Source: Syntrophus sp. (in: bacteria) (GTDB taxonomy: Bacteria; Desulfobacterota; Syntrophorhabdia; Syntrophorhabdales; Syntrophorhabdaceae). Taken from it: a DNA stretch of 64,000 bases. The notes beneath the pieces were generated by a model. It was given only the letters and a program-made list of their open reading frames with translations. It had not been told where the DNA came from and ran no database searches. Location of the stretch: the NCBI GenBank assembly GCA_013824645.1, contig PNOF01000004.1:1-64000 (forward strand), given 5' to 3'. Below, in pieces: positions 7,981-16,934 of the stretch. The number at the start of each line of letters is the position of its first letter. The first letter of the stretch is position 1. A program made the position numbers and the translations under genes.

Positions 7981-10900
7981 GTGGACAGAGACCAGGCGCA
8001 ACGCAATGTCAGGGAGACCCTTGAGGGTCCTTTCGAGAAAGGCAGGTTTACCCTTTTCGTCAAGAACCTCCTCAACTCAATCGAAGACGCCCCTTTTTCC
8101 TATAAGGGCAACTTACTTCCCGATGCTTACGACCAATACATAAGCACCCTTGAACGTATCGGTAAATATTCCAATGGTGAACACAAGATTGACATCCTTG
8201 TAGTGAAGCTCAAAAAAGAGACTTCCATCGACCGTGCCCGCACTATGCAGAGAAATTTCATCGCCTGGTATCTGAATGGCAGCCGTGGCGGGGAACAGAA
8301 GGATGCGGCACTCGTTGCCTTTGTTTCACCCGATCAGGAAGACTGGCGTTTTTCTCTTGTCAGGATGGACTACCGCTTCGAAGAAGGTAAAAACGGCAAG
8401 ATAAAGGCCAAAGAGGAATTTACCCTTGCCCGCAGGTGGTCTTTTCTCGTCGGCGCAAATGAAACCAGCCATACCGCTCAGAGCCGCCTTGTTCCTATCA
8501 TGGCCGATGACGAGTATAACCCCACGCTTTCCCGCCTTGAAGCAGCCTTTAACATTGAAACAGTCACGAAGGAATTTTTTGAGAAATACCGGGAACTCTT
8601 TCTCTGGACAAAGGAAATCCTCGACAGTATTATTTCTGAAAACAAAATGGTAGAGACCGACTTTGCCGCTAAAGGCGTAAACACCATAGATTTCGCGAAG
8701 AAGCTCCTCGGTCAGATTGTCTTCCTCTATTTTCTCCAGAAAAAAGGCTGGTTCGGCGTTGGCCGTGATGCGGACTGGGGCACAGGTCCGAAAAGCTTCC
8801 TCCGCGAGCTTTTTGCAGGCAAACATGGAACATACGCCAATTTTTTTAACGACATACTGGAACCCCTCTTCTACGAGGCCCTGGCCCGTGAACGGGACGG
8901 TGATTTTTACAGTCGCTTCAACTGCAAAATCCCCTTTCTCAACGGCGGTCTCTTCGATCCCATAGGAGGTTATGACTGGGTGCATACGGATATTTTTCTG
9001 CCTGACGAACTATTCTCCAATAGTCATAAAACAAAAGAGGGAGATACGGGAAAGGGCATTCTCGACATCTTTGACCGTTACAATTTTACCGTCAAGGAGG
9101 ATGAGCCCCTCGAAAAAGAGGTTGCTGTTGACCCTGAAATGCTCGGCAAGGTCTTTGAAAACCTGTTGGAGGTAAAAGACCGCAAGTCAAAGGGCACTTA
9201 CTATACGCCCCGCGAAATTGTCCACTACATGTGCAGGCAGAGCCTCATCAATTACCTTGAAACCCAATTGAACGGCCCTGTTGTTGCTTATGAGATGATG
9301 GGCAATGAGCAACTGGACATGTTCGGCAACGATGCGAAAACAGGCCAACTCGATTTGACGATAGAGCACAGATCAGCCCCTGCCATCCCGAAAGAAGACA
9401 TAGAGAAGCTCATTCAAACAGGCGAGCAGTTTGGCGAGAACGATGCAATTGCCCTTGAGAAGGAACAGAGAATTATTGAAGGGAGACAGAAAACCTCCAC
9501 GAAAAAAACCATGCTCCCCGACAGCATCAGAGAACAGGCGAAACTGATCGATGACAAACTCGCCGCCATAAAGGTTTGCGATCCTGCTATCGGAAGCGGT
9601 GCATTCCCTGTGGGTATGATGGGTGAGATCGTCAAGACACGCAATGTCCTTTCCATCTTTATCAAAGAACCAAACCGGACCTCCTATCACTTCAAGCGTG
9701 AATGTATCGAAAAATCGCTTTATGGTGTGGACATAGATCCCGGCGCAGTGGAGATCGCGAAACTGCGTCTCTGGCTCTCCCTTGTTGTCGATGAGGACGA
9801 TATCCGCGAGATCAAACCCCTGCCGAACCTTGATTATAAAATCGTCTGTGGCAATTCACTGGGAAGCGCCAGTTGGGATGTATGGGACAATAAGCTTTTC
9901 AAGGAACTGGAATCTCTGAAGATGCGGTACTTCGACGAAACGAGTCCGGGACGGAAAAAAGAGGAGAAGGCCCGTATCGATGAGCTGATCCAGCGCATTA
10001 CCCATAACGAGCAACAATTCGATTATAAAATCTTCTTCAGTGAAGTATTTGACCACGGCAATGGTTTTGATGTCGTCATTGCAAACCCGCCCTATGTGCG
10101 GCAGGAAGCCATAAAAGCATTGAAGCCCATGCTTGCGAAAGAGTTCAGGGAATTCTATTGCGGCACCGCTGACCTCTACACCTATTTTTACAAGCGGGGC
10201 CTTCAAAACTTGAGGACCGGCGGCCACCTCTGTTTTATCGCACCCAACAAGTTCATGCGGGCAGGATACGGAAAGAACACCCGTGAGCTGTTGGCGCAAA
10301 AGGCAACATTGAAAGCAGTCATCGACTTCTGCGACCTGCCCATTTTTGATGCCACCACCTATCCCTCAATCCTTCTCGTGGAGAACCGGCTTCCGGTTAA
10401 AGAGCAAACGACACTGGCGGCCACCTTTACCGATGCGGCCCAACTGGAGCGGATAGAAGAGACCCTTGATGCCGTGGGTTTCCCCATGCCCCTTACTGCC
10501 CTCAGAAAGGAAGGCTGGACCCTTGAGCCTCCGCAAGTTCTGGCCCTCATGGAAAAGCTCCGTAAGGCAGGAACACCTCTCGGCGAATATGTGAAGGGCA
10601 GGTTTTACTATGGTATCAAGACTGCTCTCAATGAAGCATTCGTCATCGACGAGGTAACGAAAGAATGCCTTATCGCCGAAGACCCCAAAAGCGCCGAGCT
10701 TATCAAGCCCTGGCTGCGTGGCCGGGACATTAAGAGATGGAAAGCTCAGTGGGCGGGACTATACCTCATTACCATTCCCAGCAGCGCAAACAGAAAATGG
10801 CCCTGGTCAAATTCTAAAACAGAACAAACAGCTCGCACTATCTTTGAAAAAACATATCCGGCTATCCATTGCCACCTCTCACAATGGGAAGATAAACTCA

Positions 10901-11364
10901 AAAAGCGTGACGATCAAGGACAATACTGGTGGGAGCTGAGGTCGTGCGCCTATTATGAGGAGTTTGATGGACCGAAGATCATTTATCCGAACATCACAAA
11001 GAAAAACGTATTTGCTTTTGATACGACCGGATGGTTTACAAATCAGAAGTGTTTCATAATCCCCACCAGTGATCTCTGCCTACTTTCCGTCCTTAATTCA
11101 AAAGTGGGTCTGCAATGGTTCACTAAGGCCTTGCCGCTATTGCGTGGCGGATTCTTCGAGCCAAGTGCCATATTTATGAAGGACTTTCCAGTGCCCTCAG
11201 CCACCGACACTCAGCGAGCCCCCATCATCACCCTTGTTGAGCGCATCCTTGCGGACCGCGATTCCCCCGATATCCGTCGCCTCGAAGCCGAAATCAACCG
11301 CCTCGTCTACGACCTCTACAACCTCACCCCCGACGAAATCGCCATCGTTGAAGGAGGCAAGTAA
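7981..11364 (+). CDS. Large Eco57I / type IIG-like DNA adenine methyltransferase
   Basis: 1127 residues from a GTG start with AAGG about 8 bases upstream. The N-terminal 200 residues (RDQAQRNVRETLEGPF... KIDILVVKLKK) may be a nuclease-like or targeting domain. The methylase core shows KGTYYTPREIVHYM near residue 402, DPAIGSGAFPVGMM (SAM-binding motif I) near 534, and IANPPYVR (catalytic NPPY, N6-adenine type) near 701. The C-terminal part (KPWLRGRDIKRW... GGFFEPS) is a TaqI-C/Eco57I-like target recognition region. Known members modify adenine and may also cut. The stop overlaps the TcmP start (TAATG). With the PLD-helicase it could form a complete restriction-modification system. Confidence 0.88.
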   Translation: MDRDQAQRNVRETLEGPFEKGRFTLFVKNLLNSIEDAPFSYKGNLLPDAYDQYISTLERIGKYSNGEHKIDILVVKLKKETSIDRARTMQRNFIAWYLNGSRGGEQKDAALVAFVSPDQEDWRFSLVRMDYRFEEGKNGKIKAKEEFTLARRWSFLVGANETSHTAQSRLVPIMADDEYNPTLSRLEAAFNIETVTKEFFEKYRELFLWTKEILDSIISENKMVETDFAAKGVNTIDFAKKLLGQIVFLYFLQKKGWFGVGRDADWGTGPKSFLRELFAGKHGTYANFFNDILEPLFYEALARERDGDFYSRFNCKIPFLNGGLFDPIGGYDWVHTDIFLPDELFSNSHKTKEGDTGKGILDIFDRYNFTVKEDEPLEKEVAVDPEMLGKVFENLLEVKDRKSKGTYYTPREIVHYMCRQSLINYLETQLNGPVVAYEMMGNEQLDMFGNDAKTGQLDLTIEHRSAPAIPKEDIEKLIQTGEQFGENDAIALEKEQRIIEGRQKTSTKKTMLPDSIREQAKLIDDKLAAIKVCDPAIGSGAFPVGMMGEIVKTRNVLSIFIKEPNRTSYHFKRECIEKSLYGVDIDPGAVEIAKLRLWLSLVVDEDDIREIKPLPNLDYKIVCGNSLGSASWDVWDNKLFKELESLKMRYFDETSPGRKKEEKARIDELIQRITHNEQQFDYKIFFSEVFDHGNGFDVVIANPPYVRQEAIKALKPMLAKEFREFYCGTADLYTYFYKRGLQNLRTGGHLCFIAPNKFMRAGYGKNTRELLAQKATLKAVIDFCDLPIFDATTYPSILLVENRLPVKEQTTLAATFTDAAQLERIEETLDAVGFPMPLTALRKEGWTLEPPQVLALMEKLRKAGTPLGEYVKGRFYYGIKTALNEAFVIDEVTKECLIAEDPKSAELIKPWLRGRDIKRWKAQWAGLYLITIPSSANRKWPWSNSKTEQTARTIFEKTYPAIHCHLSQWEDKLKKRDDQGQYWWELRSCAYYEEFDGPKIIYPNITKKNVFAFDTTGWFTNQKCFIIPTSDLCLLSVLNSKVGLQWFTKALPLLRGGFFEPSAIFMKDFPVPSATDTQRAPIITLVERILADRDSPDIRRLEAEINRLVYDLYNLTPDEIAIVEGGK

Positions 11365-12524
11365 TGTCAGATGATTTTTTTAAACAAAAACGAGTATGGT
11401 CAAAATACAAAGACTTTATCCTTGATTACTATTTGACACCATATCTTGAAAAGGTCAAGTACTTACAAAAGCCGATTTGTATTATAGACTGCTGTGCCGG
11501 ACCGGGGAGTTTCGAAGATGGGTCTGACGGATCGCCTTTGATCATTGCCAAACACATCCAGGGCTTGTACAACAGGCACGTTAATATAAAAGGTCTGTTC
11601 TTGGAAAAGCAAAAGAGGCTTTTCTCCAGACTTCAGAAGAATCTTGAACCGTACAGCGCCTTTGTGGAAGCAAAACACGTTGATTTCAGGAATTATCTGG
11701 ACGATATCAGATCAATGGCAAGATCAAGCACGGTCTTCCTCTACGTAGACCCCTATGGAATAAAGGAACTGCCGTTTTCTGAACTTTCTGAGATTTATAG
11801 AACAATCATCGAACACAATTCGAGCGTCGAGGTTTTACTGAATTTTAATAGTGCTGCATTCGTCAGATGTGCCCTGGTGGCCCTCAAAATGGACAGGCAA
11901 GGCTTTGATTCCGAGGAAGGTGACGACGAAGAGAGTTTTTGTGGTGCGGAGGGCATGTCAACAGAGCAAATGGATGTAATAGCTGGCGGTAGCTATTGGA
12001 AAGAAATAGTGTCTGCTCCAGAACTTACATTTCTTGAAAAAGAGGAGAAAATTACTGAATCCTATATGAAACAAATGAACGACTATTTTCGAATAGTCCG
12101 CAATTACCCAGTGCAACATAAATACGGGCGGTTGCCTAAGTACAGGCTTATTTATGGGACCAGACATGAAGACGGTATTTTGCTGATGAATGAGACCATG
12201 TATAAGGCGAGGGAGCAGTTTCTGAAGGAGGAGTTCTTTGACGGGCGGCTTTTTGATGAGCGACCACTTGCAGAATCCAAGGATATTTCGTTGTTTGCAA
12301 CAAGACTCTTTGAGATAGTCAGAGAAGGTGGACCCACATCAAGAAGGAATTTGAAATTAGTAGCCATGAAGGAGTTCTTTTGCTGTTATAATAACAGTGA
12401 TTATTCAAAGACCGTTGAGAAGCTGCTGAAAGGTTTCGAAGGAATGAAACTTTACAGCCGCTCCGGGAAGCCAAGGATTAATGATGATGAATCACTCTCA
12501 GCAAAGCCTTTTAAACAACACTGA
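11364..12524 (+). CDS. tcmP: Three-Cys-motif partner protein TcmP
   Basis: 386 residues, recognised as TcmP-like by the N-terminal FFKQKRVWSKYKDFILDYYLTPYL, the loop IIDCCAGPGSFEDGSDGSP, and VFLYVDPYGIKELPF. These look like a Rossmann methyltransferase with a SAM loop (DxCAGPG) and a DPYG motif in place of the DPPY of DNA methylases. The family is named for its partnership with three-Cys-motif proteins; activity has not been assigned with confidence. Its ATG overlaps the methylase stop and its 3' end overlaps the radical SAM gene by 44 bases, so the three are probably translated together. It may modify DNA, RNA or a partner protein; this is inference. Confidence 0.82.
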   Translation: MSDDFFKQKRVWSKYKDFILDYYLTPYLEKVKYLQKPICIIDCCAGPGSFEDGSDGSPLIIAKHIQGLYNRHVNIKGLFLEKQKRLFSRLQKNLEPYSAFVEAKHVDFRNYLDDIRSMARSSTVFLYVDPYGIKELPFSELSEIYRTIIEHNSSVEVLLNFNSAAFVRCALVALKMDRQGFDSEEGDDEESFCGAEGMSTEQMDVIAGGSYWKEIVSAPELTFLEKEEKITESYMKQMNDYFRIVRNYPVQHKYGRLPKYRLIYGTRHEDGILLMNETMYKAREQFLKEEFFDGRLFDERPLAESKDISLFATRLFEIVREGGPTSRRNLKLVAMKEFFCCYNNSDYSKTVEKLLKGFEGMKLYSRSGKPRINDDESLSAKPFKQH

Positions 12525-13587
12525 CATAAATCCCTTGGTTTCTGAACTCTGGGCTCTCCGTGACAAATGTGACAAGAAAAGGGCTGAAGAGATTGCCGAA
12601 CGGTCACATATTCCTCTCAGATGGATTGATAAAGCGCCGTCCCCCAACGGGGAGAAAGGTATCGAAAAGCTCCTGGCAGAAAGGGGAGTGCTCCTGCTTC
12701 GCAATCGAACCAGTCCTTTTATTGAGCAATTCCAACACCCCATCGGACGGTGTGCCAAGTTCTATAAACTCACTGCATACAACAACTGCAATTTCTGGTG
12801 CGAGTATTGTTATCTTTATTTAACTTTTCGCACGAATCCTATTTCGACACATTTCGTGAATTATGAAAAGATATTCAAAGAGATAGTAGCCTTCGATAAA
12901 AGCGATATACCGGACACCTTGCGAGTCCTTAATCTTGGAGAACTCTGCGATCCCCTGGCGGTCGAGGATATTACCGGATTTGCTGAAGAACTCATACCTT
13001 TTGCAGCGGAACACACCGTACGAACAAGATTACTCTTTCTCACAAAGAGTGACAACATCAAAGGATTGCTTCAACTACCTCACGGCGGAAAATCCATTAT
13101 ATCTTTCAGCGTCAATACCGATAAGGTTTATCGTCATCTTGAACATCGAACAGCGCCACCTGAAGCTCGTTTGTTGGCCGCGCAACGATTACAGAAGGCA
13201 GGATATGAAATACGTTTGCGTATTGACCCGATTATCATTTACGAAGGGTGGCAGGAGGATTATATCGGTCTTGTGGATACCATCTTCCGATATGTGCAAC
13301 CGACACGCATTACCATAGGAGAATACAGACCATCCAGGGGCTTGGTGAGCCATATTGGATCGCGCTTCCCGGAATCTGCTTTATTACAAATTAATGATGG
13401 GCTTGTAAGCGATGGGACCAAGCTTCGGTATCCGGAAAAGAAACGTGTCGCTGCTTTCCGGGCCATAATCGATAGAATCAGGCAACAGAATTCTGAATTA
13501 CCGATAAGTCTATGCAAGGAAAACCCGGCGATCTGGAAACAACTCGATATGATGATAAACGGATTGCACTGTAATTGTTTGGGATAA
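12481..13587 (+). CDS. SPL-like radical SAM protein
   Basis: 368 residues. The 4Fe-4S motif CNFWCEYC (Cys 103, 107, 110; CX3CX2C) lies in YKLTAYNNCNFWCEYCYLY, a setting like spore photoproduct lyase-family radical SAM proteins. The barrel continues with VLNLGELCDPLAVEDITG, FLTKSDNI, ISFSVNTDKVYRHLEHRTAPP and IRLRIDPIII. The end CKENPAIWKQLDMMINGLHCNCLG carries further Cys that could bind a metal. SPL itself repairs UV lesions in DNA; this protein's substrate is unknown. It overlaps tcmP and lies 13 bp before the Shedu gene. ATG codons at 12481, 12484 and 12487 are all possible after AAGGA. DNA repair or modification tied to the defence operon is the likeliest role. Confidence 0.8.
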   Translation: MMMNHSQQSLLNNTDINPLVSELWALRDKCDKKRAEEIAERSHIPLRWIDKAPSPNGEKGIEKLLAERGVLLLRNRTSPFIEQFQHPIGRCAKFYKLTAYNNCNFWCEYCYLYLTFRTNPISTHFVNYEKIFKEIVAFDKSDIPDTLRVLNLGELCDPLAVEDITGFAEELIPFAAEHTVRTRLLFLTKSDNIKGLLQLPHGGKSIISFSVNTDKVYRHLEHRTAPPEARLLAAQRLQKAGYEIRLRIDPIIIYEGWQEDYIGLVDTIFRYVQPTRITIGEYRPSRGLVSHIGSRFPESALLQINDGLVSDGTKLRYPEKKRVAAFRAIIDRIRQQNSELPISLCKENPAIWKQLDMMINGLHCNCLG

Positions 13588-13600
13588 GGAGGGTAACTTC

Positions 13601-14590
13601 GTGCAAGAAATCCAAACGTCAAAAAGTGGTAAAGATTATCTCTCTGCCATTCTAAGAGACAGAGCTACTGTTATTACGAGAGCCTTCTTTTGGAAGATCT
13701 TTCACGCAAGCGGAGATGCGGATATAGCACTTAAAGTGGGCAGATATCGAAAGGTTAAAGGAAGATATGATTTTGAAATTCCAGAAACGAATCAACCAAA
13801 AAGCGAATTGACGCTTGATGATGAAGAGTTCCACAAATTGGTTGAATTTGTCCAAGAGAATTATGAGCCTTTCAAAATAGGAGTTCGTCAATACGTGCCG
13901 ATTAATTCTACTTTTGACCAAACCAGCATAGAACACTTGAAAGCAGTTTTTGACAACCCTGAAAAACAAGAATTGCTGGAATTTATCATTGAACATAACA
14001 TCATTCATCGTGATTTGGTGCTGGGGCTGGTAAACCGGCAACGAGTGAAAGCTATCGAGCAGTTTGAAGAAATGCTTGACAATAATTTGGTCGAGCATAA
14101 GTGGCAAAAATGGTTCGAGGAGAATTCATGGGTCTTGGGAACGGAATTTGTCCGAGTATTAGATGAGAGGGAGATTGATACCGAGAACATTGCTGATTTT
14201 CTGGTCGAGGCTTACGATGGCTTTCTTGACATAGTTGAAATAAAACGACCGGAAGGCGATTTAAATTTTTGGCAGGACAAGAAAGATCATAAAAATTATG
14301 TTCCTTCGTCTGATCTTGTCAGAGCAATAACTCAAGCATCCAGTTACATTTATGAAATAGAGCGGGAAGCGAACAGTGTCAAATTTCTTGAACGGGTCGA
14401 TCATGTTAAGACTGTTAAACCCCGTTGTATTCTGATATTTGGGCGGTCATATGATTGGGATAACGAAAAGAATGAATCCTACCGGATTCAAAACTCTCTT
14501 TACCACAACTTGAGCATTCTCACGTATGATCACGTGATAGACAGGGCAAAGCGAATCTGCGGTATGGTAACGGGACAGAAGTGTCTATGA
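13601..14590 (+). CDS. sduA: Shedu-type defence nuclease (SduA, DUF4263)
   Basis: 329 residues from a GTG with AAGGAGG 7 bases upstream. The C-terminal DUF4263 domain is clear: HKWQKWFEENSWVLGTEFV, then FLVEAYDGFLDIVEIKRPEGD, with D and ExK residues of a PDDEXK nuclease near residues 206-215, and VRAITQASSYIYEIE. Shedu is a known single-gene anti-phage system whose SduA cuts DNA. The N-terminal 150 residues vary in this family and are thought to sense the trigger. The close spacing after the radical SAM gene puts it in the methylase-tcmP-radical SAM operon, which is unusual for Shedu, so control by or cooperation with its neighbours is possible. Confidence 0.87.
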   Translation: MQEIQTSKSGKDYLSAILRDRATVITRAFFWKIFHASGDADIALKVGRYRKVKGRYDFEIPETNQPKSELTLDDEEFHKLVEFVQENYEPFKIGVRQYVPINSTFDQTSIEHLKAVFDNPEKQELLEFIIEHNIIHRDLVLGLVNRQRVKAIEQFEEMLDNNLVEHKWQKWFEENSWVLGTEFVRVLDEREIDTENIADFLVEAYDGFLDIVEIKRPEGDLNFWQDKKDHKNYVPSSDLVRAITQASSYIYEIEREANSVKFLERVDHVKTVKPRCILIFGRSYDWDNEKNESYRIQNSLYHNLSILTYDHVIDRAKRICGMVTGQKCL

Positions 14591-14659
14591 GCGCAGATTT
14601 GTGGGGGTTAATTATTGTCCTTTTCATTGGTTGAGAACTTTTGGAGAGGTATAGATGGC

Positions 14660-14884
14660 ATGCTAATGGATAATATGTCTTTTCGGTGTGATGCTCATGT
14701 CAATGTCCTCAAACATGTCACCAATCTCCCGGAACTCAAAGACAACTGGAGCGACGAACAGAAGCTTGCCGCCATCGAAAAAGTCCACAAAGAACTCTCC
14801 GACCCGGCCCATCCGGTATCCATCGCCATGACCAAAATGCAAGACATCCCCGAAATCCGCATCATCGAAGGCGAGAAGCGCTGA
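14660..14884 (+). CDS. Small hypothetical protein, translationally coupled to DUF3800 fragment
   Basis: 74 residues from an ATG with GGAGAGG about 10 bases upstream; longer starts (TTG 14615) lack support. I do not recognise the family. The sequence is hydrophilic and mostly helical (LPELKDNWSDEQKLAAIEKVHKEL, then IPEIRIIEGEKR). Its stop overlaps the ATG of the DUF3800-like frame (TGATG), so the two were probably expressed as a pair, perhaps toxin-antitoxin-like. The pairing now looks dead because the second gene is broken. Confidence 0.5.
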   Translation: MLMDNMSFRCDAHVNVLKHVTNLPELKDNWSDEQKLAAIEKVHKELSDPAHPVSIAMTKMQDIPEIRIIEGEKR

Positions 14885-15235
14885 TGTTATTTCTGTATCT
14901 CGATGAAAGTGGCGATCTTGGTTTTGATTTTGTTAGTAAGAAACCGTATATCTACCGGATAAATAAAAAAGAGCGTGCCTTACGGGCTTTCTATGTCGAA
15001 GCTCATGCCAACCGATGGATGGGAGCACTTCGAACAACCCATAACGGACTCACCGCTCACCAATATTCTAATGGTTTTGCACAGAATGTCAAGGACAAAA
15101 GAGCAGAGGGTTCGTTATCGCATAGTACTGGATTTCATTATCAACTATGACATCAATACCGCATGGGCAATGAATTGGAGGGGGACGAAGGACAATGAAA
15201 ACTCTGTTATGGGGGATACAGATTTTAAATCATAG
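14884..15235 (+). pseudogene. Broken DUF3800 gene
   Basis: The frame opens with MLFLYLDESGDLGFDF, the N-terminal signature of DUF3800 proteins (Asp-rich, RNase H-like predicted). It loses resemblance after about 22 residues and ends at 15150, far short of the roughly 200 or more residues of the family. A second + frame (from about 14975) runs on to 15235 with protein-like text (RVRYRIVLDFIINYDINTAWAMNW), suggesting a frameshift plus deletion or fusion. No functional product is expected. Confidence 0.6.
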
Positions 15236-15244
15236 GGGGATAAA

Positions 15245-16102
15245 ATGAAGGAAACATCATTGGCTGTTTTTGAAGGGAAACAAATACGCCGTTATTATGA
15301 CGAAGACACAGAAACATGGTATTTCTCTGTAGTGGATATTATCCAGGTGCTGATACAACAACCCGAATACCAAGCCGCGAGAAATTACTGGAAGGTCCTG
15401 AAAAACCGCTTGAACAAAGAAGGAAGTGAAACGGTTACAAAATGTAACCGGTTGAAGATGGTCGCAGATGACGGCAAAATGCGTCTTACGGACGCTGCTG
15501 ATCCTGAAACGCTCCTCCGCCTTATACAATCAGTTCCCAGCCCTAAAGCAGAGCCGATCAAACTCTGGCTGGCCAAGGTGGGCTACGAACGGATGCAGGA
15601 TATGGCAGACCCGGCGCGGTCTTTGGACAGGGCACGTGAATACTGGCAACAGCATGGCAGAAGTGAGAAATGGATTCAACAGCGGATGATGGGACAGGAA
15701 ACCCGCAACAAGCTGACCGACTACTGGAAAGACCACGACATAAAAAAAGAAGAGGAATATGCCATCCTGACAAATATAATTCATCGGGAGTGGGCTGGAG
15801 TTACCGTAAAGAAACACAAGGAAATGAAAGGTCTGAAAACACAAAATCTCAGAGACCATATGAGCGAGGCTGAACTGATCTTTACCGCCCTTGCCGAACT
15901 TTCCACCCGCCAGATAGCTGAGAGCGTAGAGGCCATCGGCATGGATGAGAATGCAATTGCCGGAAAGAAAGGTGGAGGTATTGCCAAAAGGGCAAGGCGA
16001 GAACTGGAGGCAAAAACAGGAAAGAAGGTTATTACCGGGGACAATTATCTCCCTCCGGGTACAAGAAAGGCATTGCAAAAGAAACATGATGATGGGAAAT
16101 GA
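15245..16102 (+). CDS. BroN-domain protein, copy 2
   Basis: 285 residues, a divergent relative of the product at 7003-7857 with the same order: Bro-N domain (LAVFEGKQIRRYYDEDTETWYFSVVDIIQVL... LIQSVPSPKAEPIKLWLAKVGYERMQD) and the C-terminal half (YAILTNIIHREWAGVTVKKHKE... LRDHMSEAELIFTALAE). The ATG follows an AGGGGG site, as in copy 1. The C-terminus GGGIAKRARRELEAKTGKKVITGDNYLPP parallels the other copy. A palindrome lies at the same codons as in copy 1. Just downstream is a methylase C-terminal remnant, so this is probably the surviving part of a second BroN-methylase unit. Confidence 0.85.
   Translation: MKETSLAVFEGKQIRRYYDEDTETWYFSVVDIIQVLIQQPEYQAARNYWKVLKNRLNKEGSETVTKCNRLKMVADDGKMRLTDAADPETLLRLIQSVPSPKAEPIKLWLAKVGYERMQDMADPARSLDRAREYWQQHGRSEKWIQQRMMGQETRNKLTDYWKDHDIKKEEEYAILTNIIHREWAGVTVKKHKEMKGLKTQNLRDHMSEAELIFTALAELSTRQIAESVEAIGMDENAIAGKKGGGIAKRARRELEAKTGKKVITGDNYLPPGTRKALQKKHDDGK
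15432..15450. repeat. Gene-internal palindrome in BroN gene 2
   Basis: Perfect 8-bp arms (CGGTTACA and reverse complement) around AAA, coding for TVTKCNR. It aligns with the palindrome of BroN gene 1 (VVTFCHG): same core, different but self-complementary flanks. Confidence 0.88.
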
Positions 16103-16181
16103 AGAATAGCTATGGTATGAAAACACGTTTCGAGCATGAATTTAAATCGGTCATGGATGAGAGGGGAGGTCGGGGACGCTT

Positions 16182-16377
16182 GTAACTTCCGTAACCTACA
16201 AAGATCGCATTTCTGACCAAAGCGATTACCCTGAAGTAAAAATCAACCGCCTCATCTGCCAATTCTTCGATTTTAACCCCTACAACATGACTTTATTACA
16301 ATATTACATTATAATTTGTGGCTTACGTAACATACTAAAATCTAACGACTTTGGATATGTTGGTAACTTCTGTAACC
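16182..16377. repeat. Direct repeat pair in the BroN2-MNT gap
   Basis: GTAACTTCCGTAACCT at 16182-16197 recurs with one change as GTAACTTCTGTAACCT at 16363-16378, 181 bp apart. The 532-bp gap (16103-16634) also holds a methylase remnant; I see no other gene in it. The region is AT-rich and looks like debris of a deleted unit. Confidence 0.4.
16198..16287 (+). pseudogene. Remnant of a methyltransferase C-terminus
   Basis: The + frame reads YKDRISDQSDYPEVKINRL followed by ICQFFDFNPYNM. This resembles the last part of the intact methylase (RILADRDSPDIRRLEAEINRL, then VYDLYNLTPDEI), with DNA-level identity over AATCAACCGCCTC. No upstream methylase body remains. Its place after BroN copy 2 mirrors the BroN-methylase order at 7003-11364. 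Confidence 0.55.
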
Positions 16378-16634
16378 TCTATCAAGGGCACTAAACAAGA
16401 CAAAATGAAGAATGTGCAGACATGAGGCAGTGCTGACACCTAAAGTGGAACCATTTAAGCAATGGCCAGGGAGATCCCCCAGTTCTTGCAGTGCAATTTT
16501 GATTTTTTAACAGGCTCCACCAGAACGATGCCGATGAAATAGATTTTACATGGATGCACCAAGTCCGGGAAAGTAAGAAATGTATTTTCATTATCTTTGT
16601 TTATCGGATATAATGAGAAATGAGAGGCACAGAA

Positions 16635-16934
16635 ATGGAGCAAGAACTGTCACGCGAAATAATTCTCAAAACACTCAGAAAACACAAAGGTGAAATTCTG
16701 AAACAGTTTCCCGTCAAACGACTTGCCCTGTTTGGCTCTGTAGTGCGCGGTGAACAAACTGCCCGGAGCGATGTCGATATCCTTGTCGATGTTGATCCTT
16801 CAATAGGACTCAGGTTTGTGAATCTTGCCGAGAACCTCCAGGAGATGCTTCGCTGTAAGGTTGATCTCGTATCCCGCAGAGGGATAAAGCCGTCGCTTCT
16901 CAAGATTATAGAAGCGGAGAGTGTCGATGTCTAA
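16635..16934 (+). CDS. MNT-type nucleotidyltransferase antitoxin
   Basis: The product has the minimal nucleotidyltransferase core: LALFGSVVRGEQTARSDVDILVDVD, with GSxxRG and DxD metal-binding residues near positions 35-53. The start at 16635 has GAGG 7 bases upstream; ATG 16620 is an alternative with no good site. Such proteins pair with HEPN toxins and silence them, in known cases by AMPylating the toxin. The 3' end overlaps the HEPN gene by 8-14 bases, so the two are coupled. It is unrelated in style to the upstream BroN debris. Confidence 0.88.
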   Translation: MEQELSREIILKTLRKHKGEILKQFPVKRLALFGSVVRGEQTARSDVDILVDVDPSIGLRFVNLAENLQEMLRCKVDLVSRRGIKPSLLKIIEAESVDV

